The notes: generated by a model not told the origin, from the sequence alone. 64,000 nt of DNA from Ferruginibacter sp. (GCA_014379625.1 JACMLJ010000003.1:1-64000), one strand, 5' to 3'; positions 9,464 through 18,735 are shown, counted from the stretch's first letter. Numbers and translations are program-made.

Positions 9464-10681
9464 ATGTTGAAGTTGCCAATTTATCTGGATAACAATGCTA
9501 CAACACCAATGGATCCACGGGTTTTGGAAGCAATGACGCCCTATTTTCTGGAGCATTTTGGAAATGCAGCGAGTCGTAACCATCCATTTGGCTGGGAGGC
9601 GGAAGAGGCCGTAGATTATGCACGTGAACAGGTTGCCAAATTGATTGGTGCCGATCCCAAAGAAATTATTTTTACAAGCGGAGCTACCGAGGCGGACAAC
9701 CTTGGTATTAAAGGCGTATACGAAATGTATGCAGGTAAAGGCAATCATATCATTACCGCCACAACTGAACACAAAGCTGTATTGGATACCTGCAAACACA
9801 TAGAAAAATCAGGGGGAGAAATAACTTATTTGCAGGTTAAAGCAGATGGCCTTATAGATTTAAAAGAATTGGAAGCCGCTATAAAACCAACTACAATTTT
9901 AGTAGCCATCATGTATGCCAATAACGAAATTGGTACGATACAACCAATCCGGGAGATAAGTGCGATCGCAAAAAAACACGGCGTTTTGCTTTTTACCGAT
10001 GCAACCCAGGCGGTCGGCAAAATTCCGGTAAATGTTAATAAAGATGGTATTGATTTGATGGCATTTACCGCTCATAAAATGTATGGTCCTAAAGGTGTTG
10101 GGGCACTATATGTACGTCGCAAAAACCCGAGGGTAAAAGTTACCGCACAAATGGATGGCGGAGGTCACGAAAGAGGTATGCGAAGCGGTACTTTAAATGT
10201 ACCCGGTATTGTAGGTTTTGGAAAAGCCTGCGAAATCAGCATGATCGACATGGAGGCAGATACCAAACGCATCAGTAAACTAAGGGATAAACTTGAAGGT
10301 GAACTAATGAAACTGGAAGAAGCCTATATCAATGGAAGTACGGAACATCGCCTGCCACATGTAACCAATATTTCTTTTAAACATGTAGAAGGGGAGGGCT
10401 TGTTGATGGGGTTCAATAAAAATATTGCGCTAAGCTCGGGATCTGCCTGTACATCTGCATCACTTGAACCCTCCTATGTATTAAAAGCATTGGGTTTAGG
10501 GGATGACCTTGCCCACAGTTCATTACGATTCGGGTTAGGCAGGTTTACTGACGAAGAGCAAATTGATTATACCATCAGCGCGATCAGCGAAACCGTATTG
10601 AAATTAAGAGACATGAGCCCTTTGTGGGAAATGTATAAAGAAGGGATAGATTTAAGCAAAATTGAATGGGCCGCTCATTGA
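9464..10681 (+). CDS. iscS: Cysteine desulfurase IscS
   Basis: 405 residues, class V aminotransferase fold with pyridoxal phosphate. The lysine that binds the cofactor is K205 in TAHKMYGPKG; the active-site cysteine is C329 in SSGSACTSASLEPS, the hallmark of the IscS (group I) type rather than SufS. It takes sulfur from cysteine and passes it to IscU. The start ATG directly precedes the conserved PIYLDNNATTP. It is followed by iscU and iscA in the same direction. A TAATTTCG sequence about 20 bases before the start resembles a -7 element. Confidence 0.96.
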   Translation: MLKLPIYLDNNATTPMDPRVLEAMTPYFLEHFGNAASRNHPFGWEAEEAVDYAREQVAKLIGADPKEIIFTSGATEADNLGIKGVYEMYAGKGNHIITATTEHKAVLDTCKHIEKSGGEITYLQVKADGLIDLKELEAAIKPTTILVAIMYANNEIGTIQPIREISAIAKKHGVLLFTDATQAVGKIPVNVNKDGIDLMAFTAHKMYGPKGVGALYVRRKNPRVKVTAQMDGGGHERGMRSGTLNVPGIVGFGKACEISMIDMEADTKRISKLRDKLEGELMKLEEAYINGSTEHRLPHVTNISFKHVEGEGLLMGFNKNIALSSGSACTSASLEPSYVLKALGLGDDLAHSSLRFGLGRFTDEEQIDYTISAISETVLKLRDMSPLWEMYKEGIDLSKIEWAAH

Positions 10682-10704
10682 TAAATTAACCAATTACTCA
10701 AATC

Positions 10705-10791
10705 GAAAATGTGAAAATTAATTTTAGGATTGTAAGATTTAAATAATTTTCGTATACACTAATTTTCACATTTTCCAATTTTCACATTTTC
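10705..10791. repeat. Inverted plus tandem short repeat between iscS and iscU
   Basis: GAAAATGTGAAAATTA at 10705-10720 is the exact reverse complement of 10760-10775, a 16-bp perfect inverted repeat with a 39-base loop. A further copy of 15 bases follows at 10777-10791 in tandem. The RNA could fold into a long AT-rich hairpin just before the iscU start at 10803. It may affect relative expression of iscS and iscU; alternatively it is one of the low-complexity interspersed repeats of this genome. Confidence 0.7.
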
Positions 10792-10802
10792 AAATTATAA
10801 CA

Positions 10803-11222
10803 ATGGCATATTCAGAAAAAGTAATCGACCATTACCAGAATCCTAAAAATGTTGGTACGCTTGACAAAAGCAGTAAAAAGGTGGGTACCGGCCTTGTAGG
10901 GGCGCCCGAATGCGGCGATGTAATGCGTTTGCAGATTGAAGTGGATGATGTAACCGGAGTGATAACGGACGCAAAATTCAAAACTTTTGGTTGCGGTTCT
11001 GCTATCGCATCTTCTTCCCTTGCTACCGAATGGCTGAAAGGTAAAAGTATAGATGAAGCGCTGACAGTGGATAACATGGACTTTGTAGAGGAATTAAATC
11101 TTCCGCCCGTAAAAATTCACTGTTCCGTATTAGCAGAAGACGCTATCAAGGCAGCCATCAATGATTATAGGGTCAAAAATGGCAAGGATGTAATTAAGTT
11201 TGAGGAGAGTGTAGTACATTAG
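10803..11222 (+). CDS. iscU: Iron-sulfur cluster scaffold protein IscU
   Basis: 139 residues. The three cluster-binding cysteines are present: C37 in GAPECGD (with the key Asp two residues later), C64 in FGCGSAIASSS and C107 in IHCSVLAEDAI. The LPPVK motif recognised by the HscA chaperone is at residues 100-104. IscU receives sulfur from IscS and assembles 2Fe-2S clusters. No hscA, hscB or ferredoxin gene lies next to it in this window. Confidence 0.96.
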   Translation: MAYSEKVIDHYQNPKNVGTLDKSSKKVGTGLVGAPECGDVMRLQIEVDDVTGVITDAKFKTFGCGSAIASSSLATEWLKGKSIDEALTVDNMDFVEELNLPPVKIHCSVLAEDAIKAAINDYRVKNGKDVIKFEESVVH

Positions 11223-11225
11223 ATA

Positions 11226-11395
11226 AACAGCCTCCCCTGTTGCCCCTCCAAAGAAGGAGTATAAGAAGACAAATTAACAGTAATTGAAAAATGAATAGTG
11301 GTGTTTCAGATATAAAAACAAGCGCTGTATTACCAGGCTCGGAGAACCCTCCTTTGAAGGGCAGGGAGGCTTCCTCTTTAGAAAGGCCTTCAGAG
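11226..11395. repeat. Inverted repeat pair around the iscA start, partly coding
   Basis: Segment 11230-11260 (CCTCCCCTG...CCCCTCCAAAG...) is an imperfect reverse complement of 11345-11375 (CCCTCCTTTGAAGGGCAGGG...). The family, with runs of CCTCC and AAAGG, is a frequent interspersed palindrome in Bacteroidota genomes (recalled, not searched). The right arm lies inside iscA and encodes residues 18-35 of that protein. Confidence 0.6.
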
Positions 11396-11731
11396 AACGG
11401 TATTTTCATAAGTGATAAAGCAAAAGTAAAAGTTATAAACCTTATGAAAGATGCGGGATTAGCTGATGATCCTTCTTATTTTTTAAGGGTAGGCGTAGTA
11501 GGCGGAGGATGTAGCGGCCTCAGTTATAAAATGGATTTCGACAATGAACAAAAACCTATGGACCAGGTTTTTGAAGATAAGGGTGTTAAGATCGTAACTG
11601 ACCTGAAAAGCTTTTTATACCTCGTTAACACAGAGTTGGAATTTAGTGACGGATTGAACGGGAAAGGATTTTATTTCAATAATCCCAATGCGAGCAGGAG
11701 TTGTGGCTGTGGAGAAAGTTTTGCGGTATAA
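11291..11731 (+). CDS. iscA: IscA/HesB-type iron-sulfur assembly protein with repeat-derived N-terminal extension
   Basis: 146 residues; typical IscA proteins have about 107-110. The conserved domain starts near residue 37 (GIFISDKAKVKVINLM) and carries the three cysteines: C74 in GGGCSGLSY, and C138 and C140 in SCGCGESF at the C-terminus. It acts as an iron-sulfur carrier. The first 36 residues include ENPPLKGREASSLERPSEN, encoded by one arm of an interspersed inverted repeat, so the extension looks like captured repeat rather than a domain. There is no other Met before residue 52, hence this start. Last gene of iscS-iscU-iscA. Confidence 0.93.
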   Translation: MNSGVSDIKTSAVLPGSENPPLKGREASSLERPSENGIFISDKAKVKVINLMKDAGLADDPSYFLRVGVVGGGCSGLSYKMDFDNEQKPMDQVFEDKGVKIVTDLKSFLYLVNTELEFSDGLNGKGFYFNNPNASRSCGCGESFAV

Positions 11732-11752
11732 TAATTTTTAAATAAAATATGG

Positions 11753-11786
11753 AAGCCCGTTTCAATTAGAAACGGGCTTTGTTTTT
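11753..11786 (+). terminator. Terminator after iscA
   Basis: Perfect 10-bp arms AAGCCCGTTT (11753-11762) and AAACGGGCTT (11770-11779), loop of 7, then TGTTTTT. It lies between iscA and the convergent small secreted protein gene and may serve both. Confidence 0.85.
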
Positions 11787-11839
11787 AATTAATATCCTCA
11801 TAGGTTATTTTTTATCATTTACAATTCGCAAACTGCAAA

Positions 11840-12097
11840 TTACAGTTTTTCAACATGGGCTTTAAAACCAATGGGCGCCGGTGATGGAGGCAAAGGTGGT
11901 GTTGGAGGAAGTGGTGGCGCCAACGCTTTCATTTCTATTGGCGGAGGAGGTGGTGGTGGTAATGGTGGTGGTGGAGGAATTTCTGCAATCTCTGAGGGAG
12001 GAGGTGGTGGTGGACGATGCGTCCCTTTTTTACCAGGTTGAGCAATTAACTGCCCGGTAATGATGCCAGCGGCGACGAGCAAAATAATTTTTTTCAT
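11840..12097 (-). CDS. Small secreted proline-rich protein
   Basis: 85 residues. Residues 1-19 are a signal peptide (MKKIILLVAAGIITGQLIAQ). The rest is dominated by runs of proline (six to seven in a row) with small and hydrophobic residues between, such as PPPPPSEIAEIPPPPP. It has no cysteine or known motif. The polyproline part would form an extended rod in the periplasm, or span the cell wall. Low-complexity proteins of this kind are usually unannotated; it could also be spurious, but the signal peptide followed at once by the repeat region favours a real gene. A minus-strand hairpin with a T run lies just upstream. Confidence 0.6.
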   Translation of the reverse strand: MKKIILLVAAGIITGQLIAQPGKKGTHRPPPPPPSEIAEIPPPPPLPPPPPPPIEMKALAPPLPPTPPLPPSPAPIGFKAHVEKL

Positions 12098-12137
12098 AAA
12101 TGAGTTTTTTGCGGAGATTCAGCAGGAGAAATAATCC

Positions 12138-12165
12138 ATAAAAAAAATCCCGCCAAAAGGCGGGA
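12138..12165 (-). terminator. Minus-strand hairpin and T run upstream of the proline-rich protein
   Basis: TCCCGCC/GGCGGGA arms (7 bp, 12148-12165) with an AAAA loop, and on the minus strand eight T follow. It points towards the proline-rich gene, 41 bases before its ATG. No gene upstream on the minus strand (12170-12690) explains it, so it ends an unseen transcript or acts as an attenuator in the leader. Confidence 0.6.
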
Positions 12166-12169
12166 CTGT

Positions 12170-12692
12170 GCAGTTGGTTTTGGTAAACAACTATTGTTTG
12201 ATCATCCTTGAAAAATAATGGAACTTTAAAAATCTTTAACTAATAAGCGCCATTACTCAAAGTTTCAATACGAAAGGGTAAATGGTAAATAAGCAGTTCA
12301 GACAGGTTAACTACTGTCTGCTTCTTATGACAATGGCATTATTCGAAATGCTGCTTCTCAAAGACAAATTTATTTTAATTTATTTTTAGCCTGACAATGA
12401 TATGCTGATAAATGGTTGCTTTGACGATAGTTTTCATTATAAAAATGTTGCAAATCAGTAGGTTAGTAATAGCTATGCTAGTAAACCAAACTGAAAACAC
12501 CTTCTGCGGAAAAAAATGATCAAAGCTCGTAACTAGCGGGCCCAAACGTTTTTATAACTGTGGTATTTTGTGTAAACTCAAAATTCAAACTGGTTGGCAT
12601 GGCCCTCATAACCGTGCAAAAATGATAGCCAATCATTTAAACAAAAATTTTTATACGCTCTAAATAGTAAATTGCACCCAATTTAATAATTC
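12170..12692. other. Intergenic region before gldF, no gene seen
   Basis: About 520 AT-rich bases with stops in all frames. There is one small hairpin (CAGACAG/CTGTCTG, near 12309-12330). The gldF promoter must be near the 3' end, but no good TAnnTTTG match stands out. Confidence 0.5.
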
Positions 12693-13415
12693 ATGTGGAG
12701 TATTTGTAAAAAGGAACTGCATCAGTTTTTCAGTAATCTTACGGGTTATATCGCCATCATTTTATTTTTGCTGGTAAACGGGCTTTTTTTGTTTGTACTA
12801 AAAGACAGTAACCTTTTCGATTTTGGCTACGCCACATTAGATCGTTTTTTTGAATTAGCCCCCTGGATACTTATTTTTTTAGTGCCGGCCATTACCATGC
12901 GGTCTTTATCAGACGAATTTAAAACCGGCACATTCGAAATTCTGCAAACCAGGCCAGTTACTAAATGGCAGATTGTAACAGGAAAGTATGTTTCTGTTTT
13001 ACTGGTACTCATCTTTATAATTGTACCCACTTTCATTTATATAATCACTATTAAAAAACTAAGTGCCGTAGGAAGTATAGATAGCGGGGGCATTGCAGGT
13101 AGTTATATTGGTTTGTTTTTATTGGCCGCTGTATTTGCTTCCATCGGTTTGTGCTGCAGTAGTTTTACCAATAATGCGGTGGTAGCATTTTTAATTAGTG
13201 CATTTGCCTGTTTGCTGTTTTACTTTGGCTTTAATGCGGTTAGTAAATTGCCGGTATTCCAGGCTAAAGCAGATTATTATATTGAAATGCTGGGTATCGA
13301 TTTTCATTATCGCAGTGTTAGCCGCGGGTTATTAGACAGCAGGGATATTATCTATTTTTGCAGCCTCATTGTATTGTTTCTTTTGATCACTGTAAAAAAT
13401 CTTTTTCAGCGATAA
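12693..13415 (+). CDS. gldF: Gliding-motility ABC transporter permease GldF
   Basis: 240 residues with six predicted membrane segments and the ABC-2 type permease motif around residues 70-95 (MRSLSDEFKTGTFEILQTRPVTKWQIVTGKY), where the cytoplasmic coupling helix lies. Length and sequence match GldF of Bacteroidota, which works with GldG and the ATPase GldA in gliding motility. gldG follows after 10 bases. gldA is not in the window, as in many genomes where it is placed elsewhere. A real gliding role in this organism is inferred. Confidence 0.92.
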   Translation: MWSICKKELHQFFSNLTGYIAIILFLLVNGLFLFVLKDSNLFDFGYATLDRFFELAPWILIFLVPAITMRSLSDEFKTGTFEILQTRPVTKWQIVTGKYVSVLLVLIFIIVPTFIYIITIKKLSAVGSIDSGGIAGSYIGLFLLAAVFASIGLCCSSFTNNAVVAFLISAFACLLFYFGFNAVSKLPVFQAKADYYIEMLGIDFHYRSVSRGLLDSRDIIYFCSLIVLFLLITVKNLFQR

Positions 13416-13425
13416 GTACCTTTTA

Positions 13426-15165
13426 ATGAAATCAGCTATCCATAAAATATTGAACAGTAAAGCAGGGTTGCCATTGGTAATAGCCTTGGTGCTTATTATC
13501 AACTGGCTGGCAGCTTTGTTTCATACCAGTATTGATTTTACCAATGAAAAAAGATTTACACTGTCTCCCGCCACTCAATCCATTCTGAAAAACCTGGATA
13601 GCACAGTCGATATTACCCTGTTCCTGACCGGGGATATCAAATCCGAGTTTAAGAAGCTTTCCAATAGCACAAAAGAACTGCTGGATAATTTTAAAAATTA
13701 TGGCGGGAAAAATATCCAGTATCATTTTGAGATCCCCGGTGCTGGGCTGGATGATTCCGCAAAGGCTGCAATATTTGAATCGCTTATATCCATGGGTTTG
13801 CGGCCTACCAATCAAAAAGTGCAGGTAAAAGAAGGTGAAGGAAAAGACCAGCGCCAGGTATTTCCCGGTGCCCTTGTTAGGTATGGTGAAAGATCTCTTG
13901 CCATTGACCTCTTGCAGGGACAGGTTCAAAAAAGCGTTTTTAATTCAAATGATATCCTGGATAAAAAATTGTTGAACAGTGCAGAAGCCCTGCTCGAATA
14001 CAAATTTGCCAATGCGATCCGGCAATTAACGCAAAAGCAGGTACCCCTGGTTGCTTATGCTTACGGTAACGGTGAGCCGCCCTACGGATTTCTCCCGGTA
14101 AATGATGTTTTTGAGACCCTGGGCAAGAATTTTATTGTAGATACCATCAACATAAGATCGCAGCCATTTATCCCCCGTGACTTTGACGCTGTTGTAATTG
14201 TAAAGCCGGTAGAAAAATTTACGGATGAGGATAAATTTAAGCTCGATCAATATGTAATGAATGGGGGAAGGTTACTGTTTTTTATAGATGTGTTATATGC
14301 AGAAAGGGATAGCCTGCAGAATGGGGAACTGGTAGCCTATGCCCGGGACCTGAATTTAAATGATCTTTTGTTTCGGTATGGGGTAAGGATAAACACCGAC
14401 CTTATAGCGGATAAGCATTGTGATGTAATACCTGTAGAAGTGGGCAGTGTGGGAGGGCAAAGCCAAAAGCAGTTATTACCCTGGCCCTATTCGCCCTTAT
14501 TGCAACCAGGTTCGGACAATGCCATTGTAAAAAACCAGGCAGACGTGCTGGCGCAGTTTGCCAACTCCATCGATACCGTTGAGGCAACCGGTATAACCAA
14601 AACAATCCTGCTGGCCACGTCTGCAAATTCCTATTCAATGCCAACTCCTGCAAGTGTGTCGCTAAACAGTTTGCAAACGCAGGAGGATATAAGTAAATAC
14701 AACCGCAAAAATATCCCGGTAGCTGTTTTGCTGGAAGGGAAATTTTCTTCCCCTTATGCCAACCGGGTAAGCCAAGCGCAGTTGGATACATTAAAAATGT
14801 ATGACCTGGAGTTCATAAAACAGCGGGAAACTCCGGGGAGGATAATTGTAGTTAGCGATGCCGATATTGTAATGAACCAGGTTTCGGAAGCGATTGGCCC
14901 CTTGCCCATGGGTACCAACAAATACACAAAAGTAGGTTACGCCAATAAAGATTTCTTTTTAACCTGTACAGAATACCTTGCCAATAAAAATAATATCCTG
15001 GAAGCAAAAGCGAAGGATTACACACTCCGTTTGCTGGATGTACAGAAGGTGGAGGAGGAACGTTCTTTCTGGCAGATAATAAATATACTTTTACCAATAG
15101 CGCTTGTCTGCTTATTTGGATTGATCTACCAGTGGTGGAGAAAAAGGAAATACACGATTAAATAG
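13426..15165 (+). CDS. gldG: Gliding-motility ABC transporter auxiliary protein GldG
   Basis: 579 residues. One N-terminal membrane helix (about 15-35), a long periplasmic part and a C-terminal membrane helix (about 550-570) ending in WWRKRKYTIK. The segment TNEKRFTLSPATQSILKNLD after the first helix is the hallmark of GldG and related auxiliary proteins (DUF4350/ABC-type uncharacterised). The gene follows gldF with a 10-base gap and is surely co-transcribed. GldG is required for gliding in Flavobacterium johnsoniae; the transported substrate is unknown. Confidence 0.92.
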   Translation: MKSAIHKILNSKAGLPLVIALVLIINWLAALFHTSIDFTNEKRFTLSPATQSILKNLDSTVDITLFLTGDIKSEFKKLSNSTKELLDNFKNYGGKNIQYHFEIPGAGLDDSAKAAIFESLISMGLRPTNQKVQVKEGEGKDQRQVFPGALVRYGERSLAIDLLQGQVQKSVFNSNDILDKKLLNSAEALLEYKFANAIRQLTQKQVPLVAYAYGNGEPPYGFLPVNDVFETLGKNFIVDTINIRSQPFIPRDFDAVVIVKPVEKFTDEDKFKLDQYVMNGGRLLFFIDVLYAERDSLQNGELVAYARDLNLNDLLFRYGVRINTDLIADKHCDVIPVEVGSVGGQSQKQLLPWPYSPLLQPGSDNAIVKNQADVLAQFANSIDTVEATGITKTILLATSANSYSMPTPASVSLNSLQTQEDISKYNRKNIPVAVLLEGKFSSPYANRVSQAQLDTLKMYDLEFIKQRETPGRIIVVSDADIVMNQVSEAIGPLPMGTNKYTKVGYANKDFFLTCTEYLANKNNILEAKAKDYTLRLLDVQKVEEERSFWQIINILLPIALVCLFGLIYQWWRKRKYTIK

Positions 15166-15212
15166 TTCTCACAATGGATCAATGGCCGGGGCAGATTCAT
15201 AATACATAAAAA

Positions 15213-16160
15213 ATGGACAATAAACTACTCATATACCTTGTTTTTGGCGCCGTGATCGTTCTGGCATTGGTCTTTGACCTGGGATTGATCAGTAAAAAAA
15301 ATACGGTGGTTACCCTGAAGAATGCATTGGTACAAACTATTTTCTGGGTTGTTTTAGCGCTGGTATTTGGTGCTTTTATCTGGTTCGAAAATGGCCCGGA
15401 AGATGCGCTTCAGTACGTATCTGCCTATTTGCTGGAGTGGTCGCTTTCTATTGATAATATTTTTGTTTTCATTATCATTTTCTCGTTTTTCGGCGTTAAA
15501 AAGAAAAATTATTCCAGGGTATTGTTGCTGGGTATTTTAATGGCCATTGTTTTCAGGATACTGTTCATCGCATTGGGCAGCGAACTGGTTGCCAGGTTTG
15601 ACTGGGTGATGTATATTTTTGGTGTTTTCCTTGTTTACACCGGTTTTAAAATGTTTGCCAGCAGTGATGAAGAAGAGTTTAAACCCGAAGAGAACTGGGC
15701 TTTTAAACTGATGAAAAAATATATGCGTACCACCAATGAAGAGCCCGACGGTCGTTTTATAATTAAGAAAGATAATAAGACTTATTTTACTACGCTTTCA
15801 ATGGTAGTGGTTATGCTTGGCCTGATAGATATCGTTTTTGCGGTAGACTCTATTCCCGCTGTTTTTTCCATCATACCCGACCCCAGTAAAAAATTGTTGA
15901 TCTATTCCTCTAATATTTTTGCGGTATTGGGTTTAAGAAGTTTGTTTTTTTTATTGCACGGCGCAGCCAGCAGGTTCGATTTTTTACAACAGGGCATTGC
16001 AATTGTGCTGGTATTTATCGGTATTAAAATGCTGATCGTTCAATGGGTGCATATACCGGTTTGGGTTTCGCTGCTGGTGATTGTTTTTTGTATAGCAGGT
16101 TCGATATTTTATTCCATGCACCATCAGCGAAAAGGGGTACCTGAAAATATGGGAGAATAA
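15213..16160 (+). CDS. TerC/Alx-family integral membrane protein
   Basis: 315 residues with about eight membrane helices. It has the TerC-family acidic motifs in the membrane: EWSLSIDNIFVF (about residues 74-85) and FAVDSIPAVFSI (about 209-220), each holding an Asp needed for metal handling. Members export manganese (Alx, MeeF/MeeY) or are linked to tellurium resistance. The gene lies 47 bases after gldG in the same direction, with no functional link known. No ykoY-yybP riboswitch is visible before it. Probable manganese exporter; the ion is inferred. Confidence 0.88.
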   Translation: MDNKLLIYLVFGAVIVLALVFDLGLISKKNTVVTLKNALVQTIFWVVLALVFGAFIWFENGPEDALQYVSAYLLEWSLSIDNIFVFIIIFSFFGVKKKNYSRVLLLGILMAIVFRILFIALGSELVARFDWVMYIFGVFLVYTGFKMFASSDEEEFKPEENWAFKLMKKYMRTTNEEPDGRFIIKKDNKTYFTTLSMVVVMLGLIDIVFAVDSIPAVFSIIPDPSKKLLIYSSNIFAVLGLRSLFFLLHGAASRFDFLQQGIAIVLVFIGIKMLIVQWVHIPVWVSLLVIVFCIAGSIFYSMHHQRKGVPENMGE

Positions 16161-16224
16161 TATTTTTGCCTTGTTGGCATAAAGGGCAAACATCTTTCCA
16201 AATTCAATTTTATAAGGCATTATT

Positions 16225-18735
16225 TTGAATTACCAGGTTGCACAAATAGAGAAAATTGTTAACGGCAAATTTTTAATAAATGAAAATCCTGCTGGCATCA
16301 TTGAGCACCTTTTACTCGATAGCCGTAAACTCTTATTTCCGGCATCTTCCATATTTTTTGCATTAAACGGCCCCCGGCGAAACGGTAATTCATTTATCAA
16401 AGAAGTATATAACAAAGGGGTAAGGAATTTTGTGGTAGATGAAAGTTTTGAAGTGACCGAAATAAAAGCATACACCGGTTCAAATTTTTTGCAGGTAAAG
16501 GATGTGCTGGCGGCGTTGCATTTACTGGTGGCCCATCACCGGGCGCAATTCAATATCCCTGTTATTGGTATTACGGGTAGTAACGGTAAAACCATTGTGA
16601 AAGAATGGTTGTATCAATTACTCCAGGAAGACTATACCATAGTGCGCAGCCCAAAAAGTTACAATTCGCAGATTGGAGTGCCACTCAGTGTATGGCAGAT
16701 GAATGAAGCGCATACCCTCGCTATTTTTGAGGCGGGGATATCACAGCCTGGTGAAATGCAACAACTGGAGAAAATTATTCAACCTGGAATTGGCGTATTT
16801 ACCAGTATCGGGGATGCCCATAGCGAAGGGTTTTTAAATATCCGCCAAAAAGTAAATGAAAAACTGAAGTTATTTGTACACAGCGGCTTGCTGATCTATG
16901 GCGCCGATAACCCGGATGTAAACGCCGGTGTAAATACCTTCGCCAATAATGTAAGGGGCGTTGATGATTTTAAACTTTTTTCCTGGAGTAGTAAGGGAGC
17001 TGCATCCCTGCAAATTATTTCTATCGAAAAAAAGCATGACCAGGCTATAATTACTGCCATCGATCACCGGGCAGCGAACAATAACCAATCCATTTCGATC
17101 ACCATTCCATTTACCGATGATGCATCTGTTCAAAATGCCATCACCTGCTGGTCAGTGCTTTTACATTTGCAAACAGATGCCGCCGTCATCCGTAAAAGAA
17201 TGCTGCAGTTACGTACAGTAGAGATGCGGCTGGAGTTAAAACAGGGAATAAACAATTGTTCGGTAATAAATGACAGCTATAGCGCGGATATCAATTCTTT
17301 AACGATCGCGCTGGATTTTTTGGTGCAGCAACAGCAGCACCCAAACCGCACAGTAATATTGAGCGATATTTTGCAATCCGGAAAAAGCAGTGTGGATTTG
17401 TATAATGAGGTAGCTGCAATTTTGGAACAAAAAAAAGTCAACCGCTTTATAGGAATTGGTCCTGAGATTTTTAAATGCCGGGACGCTTTTAAAACTATTC
17501 CGCAAATTATCTTCTTTTCTTCCATAGCTGAATTTATGCAGCAGTTTTTTTCATTGCATTTTTACAACGAAACCGTCTTATTAAAAGGAGCGAGAATATT
17601 TGAGTTTGAACAAATAAGCCATTTACTGGAAGAAAAAGTGCACCAGACTGTGCTGGAAATTAATTTAAATTCGGTGACACATAATTTAAAGGAATACCAG
17701 CAATTACTAAAGCCGGGTGTAAAACTGATGGCGATGGTAAAAGCGTTTAGTTATGGCAGTGGTGGTTTTGAAATTGCAAATCTCCTACAGTTTCATAAAG
17801 TAGATTACCTGGCAGTGGCATTCGCTGATGAAGGCGTTGAATTGCGGAGGGCGGGTATTTCCTTACCCATCCTTGTTTTAAATCCGGAAGAAACCACTTT
17901 CGATTTAATGGTGCAGTACAATCTTGAACCCGAATTGTATTCCTTCAGTATTTTATCTTCTTTTCGGCAGTACTTGCAACAGTCAGGGGTGAGCAATTAC
18001 CCGGTTCATATCAAACTGGATACAGGTATGCACCGGTTGGGGTTTGAGGCGAAAGAACTGGCTGAATTAAGTAAGTTGTTGCTTTCAACAGTATTTAAAG
18101 TGCAATCTGTTTTCTCACACCTTGCCGCAAGTGATGAACCTGAGCATGACGCGTTTACAAAGTCGCAGGCGGATGAATTCCTGGAAAGTTGCGGGTCACT
18201 GCAAAAAACACTGGGCTATTCATTTATCCGGCATATTGCAAATACATCCTCCATACACCGTCATCCGGGTTTGCAGCTTGATATGGTGCGGCTGGGCATA
18301 GGCTTATATGGGATAGACCATGAGGATGGTATGCAGGCCAAACTAAAAAATGTGAGTACTTTAAAAACAACGATTTCGCAAATAAAGCAGGTAGCGGCTG
18401 GTGAAAGCGTTGGCTACGGACGGAAAGGATTTGTTACTCACGACGCGGTTATAGCAACTGTGCGTATAGGTTACGCCGATGGCTATGCGAGGATATTAAG
18501 TAATGGGGCCGGTAAGATGTGGGTGAATGGAAACCTCGTACCTGTAATTGGAAATATATGCATGGATATGACTATGCTGGATATAACCGGAACAGGTATA
18601 AGGGAAGGTGATGAAGTGATTGTGTTTGGAGAACCGTTACCGGTAAGTGACCTGGCAATATGGGCCAAAACAATCCCTTACGAAATTCTCACCGGTATAT
18701 CGCAGCGGGTAAAGCGGGTGTACTATGAGGAATGA
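16225..18735 (+). CDS. murF-alr: Bifunctional UDP-MurNAc-tripeptide:D-Ala-D-Ala ligase / alanine racemase
   Basis: 836 residues joining two peptidoglycan enzymes. The MurF half (about 1-470) has the ATP-binding loop GITGSNGKT (about 115-123). The racemase half (about 475-836) has the cofactor lysine in MAMVKAFSYGSG, HIKLDTGMHRLGF, and the catalytic tyrosine region RIGYADGY. This fusion is usual in Bacteroidota and couples D-alanine supply to its use. The start is TTG at 16225: no ATG is in frame nearby, and NYQVAQIEKIVNG is the normal beginning. lspA follows. Confidence 0.95.
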   Translation: MNYQVAQIEKIVNGKFLINENPAGIIEHLLLDSRKLLFPASSIFFALNGPRRNGNSFIKEVYNKGVRNFVVDESFEVTEIKAYTGSNFLQVKDVLAALHLLVAHHRAQFNIPVIGITGSNGKTIVKEWLYQLLQEDYTIVRSPKSYNSQIGVPLSVWQMNEAHTLAIFEAGISQPGEMQQLEKIIQPGIGVFTSIGDAHSEGFLNIRQKVNEKLKLFVHSGLLIYGADNPDVNAGVNTFANNVRGVDDFKLFSWSSKGAASLQIISIEKKHDQAIITAIDHRAANNNQSISITIPFTDDASVQNAITCWSVLLHLQTDAAVIRKRMLQLRTVEMRLELKQGINNCSVINDSYSADINSLTIALDFLVQQQQHPNRTVILSDILQSGKSSVDLYNEVAAILEQKKVNRFIGIGPEIFKCRDAFKTIPQIIFFSSIAEFMQQFFSLHFYNETVLLKGARIFEFEQISHLLEEKVHQTVLEINLNSVTHNLKEYQQLLKPGVKLMAMVKAFSYGSGGFEIANLLQFHKVDYLAVAFADEGVELRRAGISLPILVLNPEETTFDLMVQYNLEPELYSFSILSSFRQYLQQSGVSNYPVHIKLDTGMHRLGFEAKELAELSKLLLSTVFKVQSVFSHLAASDEPEHDAFTKSQADEFLESCGSLQKTLGYSFIRHIANTSSIHRHPGLQLDMVRLGIGLYGIDHEDGMQAKLKNVSTLKTTISQIKQVAAGESVGYGRKGFVTHDAVIATVRIGYADGYARILSNGAGKMWVNGNLVPVIGNICMDMTMLDITGTGIREGDEVIVFGEPLPVSDLAIWAKTIPYEILTGISQRVKRVYYEE

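Noticed and set aside
9308..9799. 163-codon minus-strand frame across the iscS 5' end
   Set aside because: Overlaps the well-supported iscS gene in antisense and has no protein-like features.
13432..13929. 165-codon antisense frame within gldG
   Set aside because: Shadow of the coding strand of gldG.
15166..15212. Manganese riboswitch (yybP-ykoY) before the TerC-family gene
   Set aside because: The gap to gldG is just 47 bases and lacks the conserved riboswitch core.
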